Below are positions 35,086-48,571 of a stretch of 64,000 nucleotides of DNA, one piece after another. The stretch is from Scatophagus argus. Its lineage: Eukaryota > Chordata > Actinopteri > Scatophagidae. The DNA lies in contig NC_058504.1 of NCBI RefSeq assembly GCF_020382885.2, positions 6,500,519 through 6,564,518 of the forward strand. Direction: 5' to 3'. Each line of letters begins with the position of its first letter. Position 1 is the first letter of the stretch. The notes under the pieces were generated by a model. It ran no database searches. It was given only the letters and a program-made list of their open reading frames with translations, and had not been told where the DNA came from. A program made the translations under genes and the position numbers.

Positions 35086-36039
35086 ACATTCCTTTGTTAT
35101 TTTATTACTCAATAATTGTTTGCACACCATTGAAGTGTTTTATTCTTTTGTTCAAGTGTTGTTTTTACATTTTTTATATATTGTATATCTATCTATCTAT
35201 CTATCTATCTATCATTGCCATCTCTCTTCATTCACTGTGTAGCCTAGTCAAACACCACTGTTCTCCCTCCCTTGACTGTCTTGGACAAGGGACAAACTTT
35301 GAATCATGTGTTTATAAATAGCAGCCTCAATATTCTGCAGATTGTGCCTTTAAACCTGCAGAGAATTAATCTGAGCTGGAACGGTTTGCCCAGAAATGAA
35401 AATTCGGTTATTATTTGCTCACTGACTTTCTGTTGGTGTGGCAAGAGGTGTAAATCTTTGAACTAGACGGAGAAAATTACAGTGTTGCTTGCTCCACCTA
35501 AACCACTAAAGAATGAATATGTTTGCTGTTGCATAATACACAGCGGGAGGGAAATTTACCTTTACAAGGCAATCCTTCGATGTGAATGAGTAGCAGGATG
35601 TTCTGTGACAAGAGGTCAGGTGTTTTCATAAATGTCAGAGGGGGAAAAAAATGAGTAAATAACAAGGACAAGTTCTCAGTATATTCAGCCATGTTGGAAG
35701 TTGCTTTTTGAAGAAGCAATGAGAGTCACAGCATGACCACCTCTGATTTTCTAAATATTCAGCCACCGTCAAACGTGACTTCTGCTTGAGTGAGAGAGTC
35801 AGAGTGTCTCACTCTTAAATCAGTTAATATTAACTACAGTTATCAAGTCATAAAGTTGAGCCAGTGTTGTTAGATACATTTCTTGCCACCACACCCTGTT
35901 TGTCTGTGTCTACAGTGAGCCAGTCAGCGTCTGCTTGGGCCAATCCCTTTTCTATGAGAGTTTGCACTTTCTCTCTGCTCTGGGAGAGCACAGGCACCGC
36001 AGGAGAAAGAGCAGATTTCACATTTTAATCATAAAAATC
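35086..36039. other. Spacer 5' of the integrin gene
   Basis: Holds a CTAT microsatellite (35186-35214) and otherwise unassigned sequence. The promoter and any 5' UTR of the integrin gene should lie in the last few hundred bases, but no clear TATA or Inr was recognised. Confidence 0.5.
35186..35214 (+). repeat. CTAT microsatellite
   Basis: About seven perfect CTAT units. Confidence 0.9.
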
Positions 36040-39000
36040 ATGGCAAAGCATTGGCACATGGTGTTTCTGTGGAGTGTCTGGCACCTCCAGACTGTTAAGG
36101 TTGCAGCTTTCAATCTGGACACCCAGAACGTGCTGCAGAGAAACGGAGATCCTGGAAGCCTGTTTGGATTTTCTCTCGCCTTCCACAGGCAGCTGACCCC
36201 TGCCAGAAAGAACCTGTGAGTGAGAATAATAGTTACATAAGTCTGAATAAATTAAATTAAATTCTGCATCTTTCTGAAGGAAGTATTTTTTTTCCTCAGA
36301 TTGTTGGTGGGAGCTCCACGATCAAAACGTGAGAAGCAAGTGAACGTTACAGGTGTTGTTTACTGGTGTGATCTCACAACAGGATCTGAGCGCTGTCAGC
36401 CTATTCAGTTTGATAATGAAGGTTTGTTTGACTATTTCATCTGAAATTGTATACGTCACCTGTGTGTTTAATGTGATGTCGTTGTTGGAAAGTGGAATTT
36501 TGAGGTACATGCTCTTTACTTGAGTATATTGATTTCATGCTACTTTCTAATTAAACTCCACATTTCATAGGGAAATCCTCCATTATATTTGTTTGAAAGT
36601 TGGTTACTTTTCATATTAACATTTGATATTAAACACAGATAACACTGTAAATTAAAATGCACTTGTAAAAACTAAACCTGTGGTTCCCAACCTTTTTGGC
36701 TTGTGACCCTTACAGAAGTGCAGGCTCTTTTATCTGTCCCCACTGAAAAGTGAAGTGACCAAAAAGAGTAAAAATTATGTATTATTTTATTTAAAACACA
36801 TCAAAGATTTGGCTCATGCATTTCACCTCTTTGTTTTATTGTTGACCCTTTGGACAGGCCTGGCCACTGGGTTGGGAACCAGTGGACGAAAACACCCGAG
36901 TATATAAAGTAATTAGAATTACCTCCAGCTAAGTAAAATGCTGTTCACATATTGATGTATCACTATTAACAATTCAAACTTGTCATATACGCTAATATAT
37001 CGTAATAGCGTACTATTACTTGCTTCAAGGACATTTGTCTATAATATTGATAATACAAGTTTTCGAGTGCTGGTTTAATGCAGTAGTTTTTCACTTTGTA
37101 ATTTTTCTTAATAGGGCTGATCTGAATAGACAGATCCTTAACAGTGCAGCTATACAATGAGCTCAATATGTTTATATTTTTAGAGTTCCTCGATAGTAGA
37201 GGCATAAACAACCAGTGGATGGGTGTTGCAGTTGCAAGTCAAGGTCCTGGTAAAAATGTGATGGTAAGAAAAACACTGGATTTAGATATGACAGTCAAAA
37301 ATCTTTCAATGGTAATTTTAGAATCTCTCCCTTGTAGACATGCGCGCATCGATACCAGCAATGGAGCCCGAACCCGAGCCTTTATGTCCCTCGCTTGGTG
37401 ACGGGTCAGTGTTATCTCTTAGGAGATGACCTGCAGGTCGGGAAGGAAGAAAGGACGTGGAGGAGGGTAGTTTGTGATTCTGAACACCTCAGCAGACGTC
37501 AAAAGGACCCTGATTGGTTTGCATACTGCCAGCAGGGTCATGGAGCATCTTTTGCAAAGGACAACAAATCTCTGTTATTTGGGGCGCCAGGAGCCTACCA
37601 GTGGAAAGGTAAAATAAAACTTAAAGCAGCACCTCAGGTGTCTGCCTGGTAAAGGTTGACTTGAAGTTGAGTTCCATTTTTTTCATCTTTTTATTTCATT
37701 TCAAGAAAAACAGACAGCTTAAGGTTTAACCTTTTTTTATATATATATAATTGCACTTTTCAACAATAAACCATAAATGTCCAGTGTGTATCGAATGACA
37801 TGGTTACAGACTGCAACTGACTGAACACCCCTCATGTGATGTTGAAAGGAATCGTACGAATGGAGCCCTTGGACAATCTGGACATCTTTGGTGAAAATCC
37901 ACGTGAGACAGGGGATATTGACCAATTTAATCCAAAACTCATTCCTCTCCAGAGAAACAGCTACCTGGGTATGTTGCCAATCTGATCTGAGTAAGGGCAT
38001 TTCCAGTCAAGGTTAGAGTTTTCAGTTAGCTCTTTCTCCATTTGACCAGTGGTTAATGAAATACTGAGAACGCTCTTTTAAGTATTTGGATGTCCCCAAC
38101 AGTTTAACTTCCCCAGACACCACTTCCTATTCTGTGCTTCAGGATTCTCCATTGACTCCGGGCTGGCCCTCATCAGACAGGGCGAGCTGACCATCGTATC
38201 GGGAGCACCGCGAGGAGGTTACAGCGGCCAGGTGACATTTCTTAAGGCAGACCCCGCGGCACAGAGAAATTTGTCTGTGGAGTTGGTTCTCTCTGGTCCA
38301 GGCCTGGCCTCCTCTTTTGGCTATGATTTGGCAGTGGTGGATCTCAATGGTGATGGGTAGGTTTATTATCTTTGTAATGGTCAACTGTCAATTTTGGTGT
38401 TATTTTTAATGGATATTCATGGATGATTCAGAGGATGCTTCCTAACGATTCGTTTACTGCATGACCTTTGACCCTTTTATCAGCCCGAGACAATTTTATG
38501 GTTTGAAGTGAAAAACTTTATTAAACATTATTCTGGCAACACAACCCAAACAAAATGGGAATTTTTCACCTCAAACATCTAATGGCCAGTTTGCAGTTCA
38601 TGCCATGACCTTTCCTTCTGTGTGAAAATTTTATATTTGATATTATTCATTCCTCATATTCCTCCTATAGAATATGCCTTGCCTTCTTTATGACTCATGG
38701 TCTTAAAATACACTTGTAACTACCTTAATTACAGCAACATTCAGGGATTTGTCATGCTAGCATTGTGAATTGTACAAATGCAGAGCCTTTTGTGTACATT
38801 TCATATCACTACTCAAGCCTTCTAAAGCCAAAACAAACATGGCTCTAAGTTTCCATTATACTTATCGTAAAATGTTTGATAACTGTATTGTTCTTCTATT
38901 GTATTCTTTTGGTGCACGCAGGTGGGAGGACCTTGCTGTAGGTGCACCGGAGTTCTTTGTTAAAGATGGTTTGGTCGGAGGAGCAGTCTACATCTATATC

Positions 39001-42000
39001 AACAACAAAGGAAATAACTGGGAGAAGATTGTTCCAACACAGCTTCTTGGACATAAAGACTCCATGTTTGGCCTTGCAGTGGAAAGCATAGGAGACCTCA
39101 ATCAAGATGGTTATGGAGGTTGCAACATTTTGAGATCAAATAGATTGTGCACTGTTTTAAATACGATTCTTTAAATTGAGAGCAACAATATGCAGTATGT
39201 ATTTTTCACTGAATAGTGGGTTCTGTGGCCACAAGTGGCAATCATGGTATAATACTATAGCAATGGCACATGCATGGAGTTATACTGTAGTATCCATATA
39301 GGTTGCTTACAGAGAAAGTAAGGCTTGTAGCAAAACTCATGAGTGTACTGAGATGACCAGGGGAGTGTTTTATCTTTCTATGAATTGGACTGCATTCATT
39401 CCTTTTCTCTTCAAAACCTGAAAATGTCGTTACGAGAGTAGTTACGAGGCTTTTTGAACTTGTACATTTTTTAACCCAGGTCTTTCTTGCAAACAGACTT
39501 TTTAGATACACTAGTAAAGTAGTATATTTGTCTTCATTTTATGTTGTTAGATTGTCACCCCAATTGGTCTTAATTGTTGACAGATATTGCAGTGGGGGCA
39601 CCTTATGATGGTTCTGGTCGAGTTTACCTTTACTATGGCTCATCAGATGGCATCAACAAAAAGCCAGTGCAGGTGAGGTTGTGGGGAGGACTCGAAAAGG
39701 TCACCAGTTGTAACCTTTTTTTGATCTGTGGTTGGAAGTTAGACAGCAAAAACAACAGACCTTGAAATTACACGTCTCATGTTCTGACTTCTTCAGGTAC
39801 TCTCATCAGAATCCAAAAAAGTTACTCTGTTTGGATATTCTCTGTCTGGCAACTTGGATGTGGACAACAATCAGTACCCTGATTTGGCCGTGGGATCTCT
39901 TTCTGATTCTGTCTTTGTTTACAGGTGATTTTACAGTTCCAACACTTGGAGATAAAGAGAAATGTGTCTGTTTGAATTGGGAGAATTTGAGTTCAGCAGT
40001 TGCCAATTACAATATTTTTTACACCTTTAGGTGTGTTGGTGTTGTTTCAAACATAATGTCAAACATATAACCAATGTAGAACCCCAGGACCAGGACCAAC
40101 AGCGTCATTTCCTTAACACAAATTCTTACTTTTCTTTTTTTTTTTTACTTTCTTGATGCAGAGCAAGACCAGTGGTCAGTGTCAGCAGCTCTCTAAAGGT
40201 AACACCAAATCAAATAGACATCACAAAAGAGCAATGTGACAAACGTACATGGTAAGATGCACAAAAAACACAAATGCTAGCGTGCACCAACTGCAAGGTT
40301 ACTGACTTTTGATCCAGTGTGTTTTTTCACAAACTTCTCTAAAGCTATTTTGCAGCTCGGACATGCTTCACCTACACAGCACATCCAGCGTCGTTCAATG
40401 CCAAGCTGAGTAAGTTTAAGAGAAACCTTGAGCAGGACCCCGCTCACAAGGGAGAATTATCCTGCTGACAGTCAGCTGGGTGAAGGGGGGAAGAAGAGGT
40501 AGACAGGACAGAGAGGATGAAAGAGAGAGAGAGAGAAACATACATGCAATAAATATCATACATTACAAAAGATGTAATGTATGATGTATTCATAGTTGTA
40601 GTAGATATTTTAATTCTACTAGTAGCAGCAGCAGTGATGGTACAAGTTTGTTAGACTATGACAGTTGCAGGATATTAGCAACAGTGAGTACAGGTATCAG
40701 TCCAGGTGTCAGTTGTTCTTACATGTTTCCTTCACAGTTCTCAACTACACTTTTGAGGCTGACACTGAGAGGAGAAAAGCAAGGCTTTCTCCCAGAGTGG
40801 ATTTTCTGGGTTTGTCTCGAGGAAGCCTGGAGCTGCCGGGACAGAAGACAGAAATCTGTACTGACGCCAAACTCCGTCTTGTGGTACTATTTCACTGGGT
40901 GCAATGTACCTTTAAAGAGACCTGTCAAACACCTGACTGTAAGCCTACACATTATCAAAATAAAACCTCTTCTGTTCCAGCGTGACATCAAAGACCGACT
41001 GCGCAGCATCCCCATCTCAGTCACTTTGTCTCTGTGGAACTCCAGCCAGGCAGCCAGTATGAGTACAGATCTGCCTGTCATTACTCCTGTCCTCAACCTC
41101 TTCCAGCAGAAGAGCACCGTCTCAGAGGTGTTTATATCTGTCTTTGTCAATGAAACTGTGAGGATGAAGTTGGAGTTTGCAAATGTGAAGAAATAATGTC
41201 TGTTTTGTTGTTTCTCACAGATTATCTTTGTAAACAAAGGCTGCGGCAGTGACAACATTTGCCAAAGTAACTTGGAGTTACAGTACAAGTTCTGTTCCAG
41301 AAAAACACAAAACAATCAGAATGTTTTCAAGTCATTGGACAGGTAAGGGACAAAAGTGCACCAAGACTCGCCACATTCAAAAACAAAGCAGTCAGTAAAC
41401 ATACTGGGTCCTACTAGACAAAGCAGTATGTGTCATGCTCATCTCGGCTTATGTCATGCCTCTAGAGAGGACGGTGTTGCAGTCATCACTCCTTCTGATG
41501 AAGACATAGCTTTGGAGATCACTGTAACAAACAGGGATGGGGATGAGGCTCACCAGAGTCACTCACTCATCAGTCTCCCAGACCCTCTTCGTTACTCTTC
41601 TTTTGTCTACAGTACAACAGCAGTGAGTATACGAATAATGTGGTAATCATGTGAAAACACACAGTGGTGGAGCTGCCTAAACATTTTCTGTTTTTATGCC
41701 AATACAAACACATTTTCTTTAGCTTATTTACTAATATATTGTCATATATACTCGCACACCATTTATATACTGTCAAGCCGGAAATTATTCATACCCCTGG
41801 CAAATTTTGACTTAAAGTTACTTTTATTCAACCAGCAGTTTTTTAAGATGATGTACAAGCATCATTGTGGAAAAAATTATTTACATTTGAACAAAAAGTG
41901 GTCTGTCCAGAATTATTCATACCCTTTGTAAACTGTCACAGTCTATGGGAAAATTCAAACTTCTATACCAATAGTACAAGCTGTTCTGAAGTATCCTAAT

Positions 42001-45000
42001 TACCCTGATTTATTGGGAACAGCTGTTTTAATCAACTCAACAGGTGAAAAACAGCAGCTCTGCAGTCAGTTTGTGGACAGTCATGGTTAAGACAAAGAAG
42101 CTCATTGAGGACCTGCAGCTGCACATTGTGGCTGCTCACAACTCAGGAAAGGGCTATAAGGCCATGGCTAAATGTTTTCAAGTTCCAGTGGCTACAGTGC
42201 AAAGTATTATTAAAAAATACAAGATGTTCCGCACTGTGGAAAATCTCAGAGGATGTGGTCGGAAGCCAAAAGTGACACCTGTGCTAGCCAGGAGGATAGT
42301 GAGAAAGGTGAAAAAGAATCCAAGGACCACCACCAAGGCCATCCTGGTGAATCTGGGCTCTGCTGGTGGCAACATCTCATCTGTTTTATGGTCAGATGAA
42401 ACAAAAATTGAATTATTTGGTCACACTGACATATCCTTCATTTGGTGTGGAAAAGGAGAAGCCTTCAACCCTAACAACACCATCCCTACTGTCAAACATG
42501 GTGGTGGGAACCTAATGCTTTGGGGGTGTTTTTCAGCCAGTGGACCGGGGAACCTGATCCCAGTAAACGGCACCATGAAAAAAGAGAAATACATCAAGAC
42601 TCTCAACAACAACATTAAGCAGTCTGCAGAGAAACTTGGCCTTGGGCACTAGTGGACATTTCAGCACGACAACGACCCAAAACAAACAGCAAAAGTGTTG
42701 AAGAAATGGTTAGCGGACAAAAACATTAATGTTTTGCAGTGGCTCAGCCAGAGTCCTGACTTGAATCCAATTGAGAATCTGTGGAGGGAACTAAAGATCA
42801 GGGTGATGGCAAGGAGACCCTCCAACCTCAAAGAGTTGGAGCTCATCACTAAAGATAAATGGGCAAAAATACCAGTGGAGGCATGCAAAAAGCTGGTCAA
42901 CAATTATCGGAAGCGTTTGATTGCTGTAATAGCGAATAAAGGCTTTTCAATTGATTATTGAGAAGGGTATGGATAATTTTGGACATGCCACTTTTTGTTC
43001 AAATGTAAATAAAAGCTGAGAAATAATTTTTTTCCACAATGATGTCTCTTGTACATTGTCTTATTATCTTCTGGGAGATGATTGAGTCATTTCCAAACAA
43101 CAAAAAACCTGCTGGTAGAATAAAAGTAACTTTAAGTCAAAATTTGCCAGGGGTATAAATAATTTCGGGCTTGACTGTATGTACATATTCAATATGTATA
43201 TTTGTATCCACAGGGAACCAATGCAATATAACCATGTGCTTACACTTTACTTGAGTATTTCCATTTTATTCAACTTTGTATGCAAAAGTAAAGTGGACAC
43301 TTTAGAGCTACATGGCTCTCACAGGACAAACACATAATGATCTCATAGAATGTGGTGCACCGCTGTGGAATATCAACATATTCCACAATATAATATGAAG
43401 TACTCAAAATGAGGTCAACCATAAACATCTATAGCAGTAAAATGCAACACACACACTAATGCAGTAGTAATATTAATCTAAAAACATCATAGTAAAACAC
43501 TGTCAAGAAACATTTTACTGCAGAACGACTACTTTTGTTTCTGATGCTTTAAGTAAATTTAGCTGATACCTTTACTTAATTAAAGTTTTGAATGCAGAAC
43601 ATTTGCTTGTAGTGGAGTGTATTCACTGTGCAGTATTGTAATTGAATTTCAGCAAAAGATCTGAATCCTTCTTCCACCACTGTAGGAAACAATAGTTACC
43701 TGTACTGCCAATGACAAAGGAACACTAATAGACTGCGAACTGGGAAACCCACTTCCAAAAGATGCAGAAGTGAGTAGTACTGCGCAGCTTCCTCCGTGTG
43801 TGCGCTTTACCACCCACATTTATTCTATCATGGCTTTTTTGTTCCCTTCAGGTTACTTTTTATCTCATACTCACAACATCAGGCATCTCACTGAGTACAA
43901 AGGCCATCAACATCACTCTGCAGCTAAAAACGTAAGTGGACTGTAAGGAGGGGAAACTGGCATCAGTTATAGATCAGCGGGATGTACAAGGTTGTGAATA
44001 AACAATGTTCCTGTGGCGTAGGACAAGCGTGCAGACCATACAACCGGTTGAGGCATTAGCCAAAGTGGTTTTTGAGCTGGAGTTGCAAGTATATGGGTAG
44101 GTGCTGATTGTTCTTTGTTTCTATTGTTTTATTTTATGAGATCGTTGTTTGTTGTTTTGTCATTTGAACACAGATATTTAAAAAAAAAACCTTATCTATA
44201 GTAATTCTATTTTTACATAGGGAACACCGGTATTTTATTGCAATAAAATATACAAATTGTTTTTTAGAAAAGCCAGTAGCAATACATTTTGGCTAGAGAA
44301 CTGTAAAAAATGCTTTAAAATGACGGATGTCAAAGAGGAGAATATAATAATAACATTAAAGTCTGTCTTTGTCTGTCAGACTAGCCAGGCCTTCCCAGGT
44401 ATCACTTGGGGAATACTTGAGGGGTGAAAGCGCCATAAAATCAGTAGATGAAATTGGAACTCCAGTCTACTATGAATTTAGGGTGAGACATCATCTGTTG
44501 CTACCTTACTGCCTTTAATTACTTTGTTAGATATTTTTTCCCCACACAGTTCAAAGGAAACTGATATGTCTTTCCTAACAGATAACAAATCTGGGCAGAT
44601 CACTGAAATCTTTCACCAATGCCTCACTGAACATCTACTGGCCCAAGGAGAACTCTGTAGGAAAATGGCTTCTGTACTTGTCTCAGATCAGTAGTAAAGG
44701 TGTGCAGTCTGTTCCCTGTTCACCTGCAAATGAAGTCAATCCACTTAAAGAAGTGAAGGTAATAAACACCTCAACCATTTTGTTTTATTGTTCAAAATGT
44801 CAGCGGTGCTTGTAATAAACACCTCTAACCTGCTAATATTTGGTGTCAAGGGTTGGCATCACCCCCCCAGGAAACGACGTGAAGCTGAACATGAGGCACT
44901 CTCTACTGATGGCTTCCCTTTTCTTCCAACGAGAAGGAAATACAAAACATTGGTAGGAAATTGTTATTATTATCATTAGTAGTAGTAGTAGTAGTAGTAT

Positions 45001-46783
45001 CAGAGGTTTTATATTTAATAAAGTGTGTGTCAGGAAGCTCAATGAATTCTTATGTGTGAACGCGTTATCCTCCCTTCCAGACTTGCTCAGATGGGCTGCG
45101 GTGTGTGGAGATACGCTGCCCCCTGCTGGGTTTGGACAGTACTGCAGTGATGGTTCTGCATTCACGCCTCTGGAACACGACTTTCACTGAGGTGTTCGGT
45201 GCCCGCCTCTCATACTTTTGAAAACAAATAAGGGAAAGAAATCCGTCTGTTTTGTTGCTTTTTCAAACGGACTTTTAGCCTTGTGGCTCTCTGTTGCCAG
45301 TCTGTCTAAAAGCATTACTCAAAACTATGAGGTGTGACTTCAATCACCAATCAATACTTTGCTTCTCCCATTTAGGATTACAGCTCTTTGAACTATCTAG
45401 ACATTGTTGTGGATGCTAGTCTCAGTTTGACAAACTCTCCAGAGAACATCGGCCTTAAACCAGAGAAGCCTGAGACAAAGGTAAAACCATAAATGTTTTA
45501 AAAATAGATTTTATTGAATTACTTCTGGCCAGATCAATAATTTATATCATTGGGCTTAAGCAGTTATTTAAATTCTCAGTGTGATATTGCAGTTACTACG
45601 ATCACACAGATGTACCTAATATGTGAAAGTCTTCTCAAGATCCTGTAATCCATACACCAAAATCTATGTAACTGAATTTGTGTAATATGAGTCTGTGTTT
45701 GTTAATGTAATGAAATAAACCCAATCACTGTCTGCAGGTAAAACTCACAGTGTTCCTGGAGAAAAAGACTGAATATTTCACCAAAGTTGCCTGGTGGATA
45801 ATCTTCCTGACAGTCGTTGCATTGCTCCTGTTGCTGGCAGTTCTTGTCTTCTTAGTGTGGAAGGTAACAAATAAAGTCAATATATAATCATTTTTTAATG
45901 AGAACTACAGTAATCATGCTGTGAAATAATGCTTGATTATTAAGGCTTCAAGGATTCAAGGAGCTTTATTATCATACCAGCTCATATTTACATGTTTATG
46001 GTACGAAATTAGGACTCAGGTCCCGGGAGCAGTAAGTAGAATATAAAAATATGAGATGAAAAGTTGAATAAAATAGAAATATAAGCTAAATAAAAATAGA
46101 ATATAAAAAGAATATAAAACTAAACCTTTTAATAAAGAAGTCGGTTTTAGCATATAGCAGCATAAATATGCATGTTCAAGTGTGTGCAAGTGTGAGGTAG
46201 TCCAGGAAAGTAAGTCCTTAATATTGCACTTGTGGTATTGCACTTGTAGGATAAAGTGTTAGGGTTAGGGTTAGCGGGTTTCAGCAGTCTGACAGCTTCG
46301 GCGAAGAAGCTGTTTCTGAGCCTGGTGGTCTTGCTCCGGGTGCTGAGGGGAGGGGTTGGAAAAGTCCGCGTGCAGGAAGACGATACTCCAAGTACTAAAG
46401 ACAGTAAAGACAGTCACATTTGTTGAAGTCCTTCTATTTCACTAATTCAGTAGCTAATTGAGCTTGAGGTAGAATATTTTGTTTAAAAAGGACAAAAAAA
46501 GTTGCTGAATTTTTAAGATTTGCAGATAATAAAATTGTGTTTCAATCTAATGCAGTATAGGTGATACTCTAAATTATAAATAATCTCCATGAAAAATGTG
46601 TGAAATGGACTGATTGCCCTTCACGGGATAAAGTGTACAGATATGACTGTGGATATGAGTCATTTGTCAATGCACATTATGAATGAATTTAGTTTTTACT
46701 AACACTCAGTTAATGAATTAAACTGGTTGCAGCGTGGATGCATCGACTGCCTCGCTCAGAACAAGAAGCTCTTACATGGATGA
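36040..46783 (+). CDS. itga6l: Integrin alpha, laminin-binding group (alpha6-like)
   Basis: Integrin alpha subunit without an inserted I domain; expected to pair with beta1/beta4 and bind laminin. 25 exons, 1045 codons: 36040-36215, 36300-36421, 37184-37263, 37338-37608, 37849-37968, 38143-38356, 38922-39118, 39584-39672, 39797-39924, 40162-40251, 40345-40409, 40738-40883, 40981-41127, 41221-41342, 41466-41622, 43686-43769, 43852-43931, 44022-44096, 44380-44482, 44582-44758, 44851-44952, 45081-45191, 45376-45480, 45738-45863, 46733-46783. Seen: signal peptide, [24 protein letters not shown] repeats with Ca sites ([27 protein letters not shown]), SYLGFSIDSG, convertase site RKRR (exon 21), TM helix in exon 24. 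The tail after VWK is only [21 protein letters not shown] is absent. Weak points: exon 11 uses the upstream AG at 40343 to stay in frame, and the exon 12 donor is poor. Alpha6 fits better than alpha3; the exact paralogue name is inferred. Confidence 0.88.
36678..36885. mobile_element. hAT-like MITE in integrin intron 2
   Basis: Inverted ends: left ctgtggttcccaacc, right ggttgggaaccagtgg, the classic hAT/Charlie-type terminus. Length about 208 bp with no coding capacity. The flanking 8 bp agree only partly (aactaaac against acgaaaac), so any target duplication has decayed. Confidence 0.6.
40410..40737. repeat. Intron 11 with hairpin and GA run
   Basis: Contains a GA microsatellite (40524-40537) and a short inverted repeat, catacattac...gtaatgtatg (40558-40584), separated by six bases. 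It may be part of a dispersed fish repeat, but only one copy lies in this window. Confidence 0.35.
41770..43177 (+). mobile_element. Tc1 transposon in integrin intron 15
   Basis: Near-complete Tc1-family element flanked by TA at 41768 and 43178. Terminal inverted repeats are long (about 160 bp left, 215 bp right) with an internal direct repeat of attattcataccc, the IR/DR arrangement. The transposase is on the plus strand: 42083-42649 holds the paired HTH ([32 protein letters not shown]) and the [17 protein letters not shown] linker, then [13 protein letters not shown] with the first catalytic Asp and [19 protein letters not shown] stop follows GLGH; 42653-42961 continues in frame with [12 protein letters not shown] (second Asp), [13 protein letters not shown] and the end. 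About 55 codons between NISS and VLWSDE are deleted, so the enzyme is inactive. Confidence 0.9.
44974..45000 (+). repeat. TAG trinucleotide run
   Basis: About seven TAG units in integrin intron 21. Confidence 0.8.
45951..46380 (-). mobile_element. LINE 3' end in integrin intron 24
   Basis: Reading minus, it encodes the fish LINE tail [14 protein letters not shown]-like (near 46340-46290) and a 3' UTR, ending ataataaagctccttgaatc with a second ttgaag at 45951. Related to the plus-strand copy at 17330-17880. A tract of three TTAGGG-like units lies at 46259-46274. Confidence 0.65.
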
Positions 46784-48520
46784 GGTCCAAACAGACGGCT
46801 CACATTAAAGGCTGACAGACTGTCTGCCACTAGTGAAGAATTGCATGGTAATGCATGATGACTGAGAAATCTTTCATGCATGACCATTTTTTTCCACTGT
46901 GTTGTTACTGTAAAAAAGGTACAACTGAGGTTCAGATGTTTTTTGATTTGCATTTTTTTTTGCTGCTTTTGTAAAAAAAAAAAAAAAGTATATATAAATA
47001 TATATAAAGAAATAAATAAAAGAATAAAGAAACATACTTGTCTTTTTCTTTTTTTAATGAAGCAGAAAATATCACTCATTTGATACCAAAAAACGGTTAC
47101 AATAACATGACAAAAATTGTGCTTTCACCATAAAGGAATGTGTGAGTGGTGGTGATGGATAAGAGGTTGTACTAAAGAACAGTTTTACCTGAAATTCAAT
47201 GGAAGTACTGCAGCTACCACAAAGCGGTGACTGGCTGCAGATCATTGAATGCACATATGATTACAATACTGATGCTTCAGAAATACTGTGAAATAGTGTT
47301 TTATCATTTGTAATTGTGCAACATAATACTGTGCTTGTGGTGTCTTGTGCATGGCCCCTAACGACCTTGAAGGGTTTAATTTCAAAATTAAATCTGACGT
47401 AATTTGACATGAATCAACCGCCAACATTAACACCAAATATTTTCCCTCCTATGCCAAGTGATTAAAAGTATTAAGTAAATTAATCTGGAAACATTTTGGA
47501 ATGAATCCCTTCTCTTTCCATTTTTTGCATTGTACCGGTGCAATAGCCCATCTGGCCAAGTGTACTTCTGTTACAACCAAGTGAATTTCACAGCATCTGT
47601 ACATTCTTTTTATCTGTATCTCTTATCTCTTTCGGGATCCTATCAATTCACTTTATAATCTTTAAAAACTGCTCAATATTATGAAAAAAAAATCAATGTG
47701 CTTATTTGCTTGCTTGCCAAGAACTGGAACTGGAGCCAAGTGCTGGTAAGTTTAGCTTAGCAACTTGAAACAAGACAATGAAATCCACCAAACAGCACCT
47801 AACATCTTGTTTAATTTGTACAAAAGCTTAAGTATCTGACTTTTATTGATGTGTTGTGATTATTTCTTGGCCAAGACCAGTAACTTCCTGGTGTCTCCAC
47901 TGATTATTTGGAAACTGTTCCAAGGTAAGAAATAGTCTGGCACATAATCTCACATAAAACTACAATTTGCCATTTTTACACTTAAGACACTTAAAACAAA
48001 TTACAATTAGGGAGATTTAAAAAGGTGGTTGGTGGATTTTGTTACCTTTGGTTGGAGTCAGGTTAACTGTTTGCCCCCATTTCCAGTCTTTAAGCTAAGC
48101 TAAGATAAGCTGACCAGGTGCAGCTTTGCATTTGCATCTTCTCATCTAATTCTTGACTAAAGTGTATTTCCCAAAATGTCAAGCATATTGTTTCAGTTCA
48201 CTGTCCTCTTTCTCTCTGTCCATGGGTGCCCTGTCCTCACAAGTTCTCTTTTCCCTTATTCAATATTCTTTGATTTTATCTTTGTCAAAACACATTCGGC
48301 ATATGAAAATGAAGAGCCATTTTCTTTTAGTTCTTGACAGCATGTGTCTTTCAGTCAACATTCAATCAAATTTTAAATCATATCGTGACCTCACTGTTAT
48401 CTTTTGTTGCTTTTGGAAAAAAATAAGTAGAAAAGTTTGGTATTAAAAAACATCCCAACAACTTCTCAGCATGACTTTAGAACCTTGAAACCAGAACATA
48501 CAACAAACCATATTAAACCA

Positions 48521-48571
<51 letters not shown>

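Noticed and set aside
35935-36039. In-frame upstream Met (MGQSLFYESL) for the integrin
   Set aside because: It would put 35 mostly polar residues before the hydrophobic leader; [16 protein letters not shown] at 36040 is a proper signal peptide start.
42178-42375. Minus-strand frames over the Tc1 transposase
   Set aside because: Shadows of the plus-strand transposase reading frame.
46259-46274. Telomere-like TTAGGG repeats
   Set aside because: Fewer than three full units, inside a LINE 3' end; not an interstitial telomere.
48522-48568. Regular short repeats that might suggest a CRISPR array
   Set aside because: A pure CA microsatellite in vertebrate DNA, without spacers.
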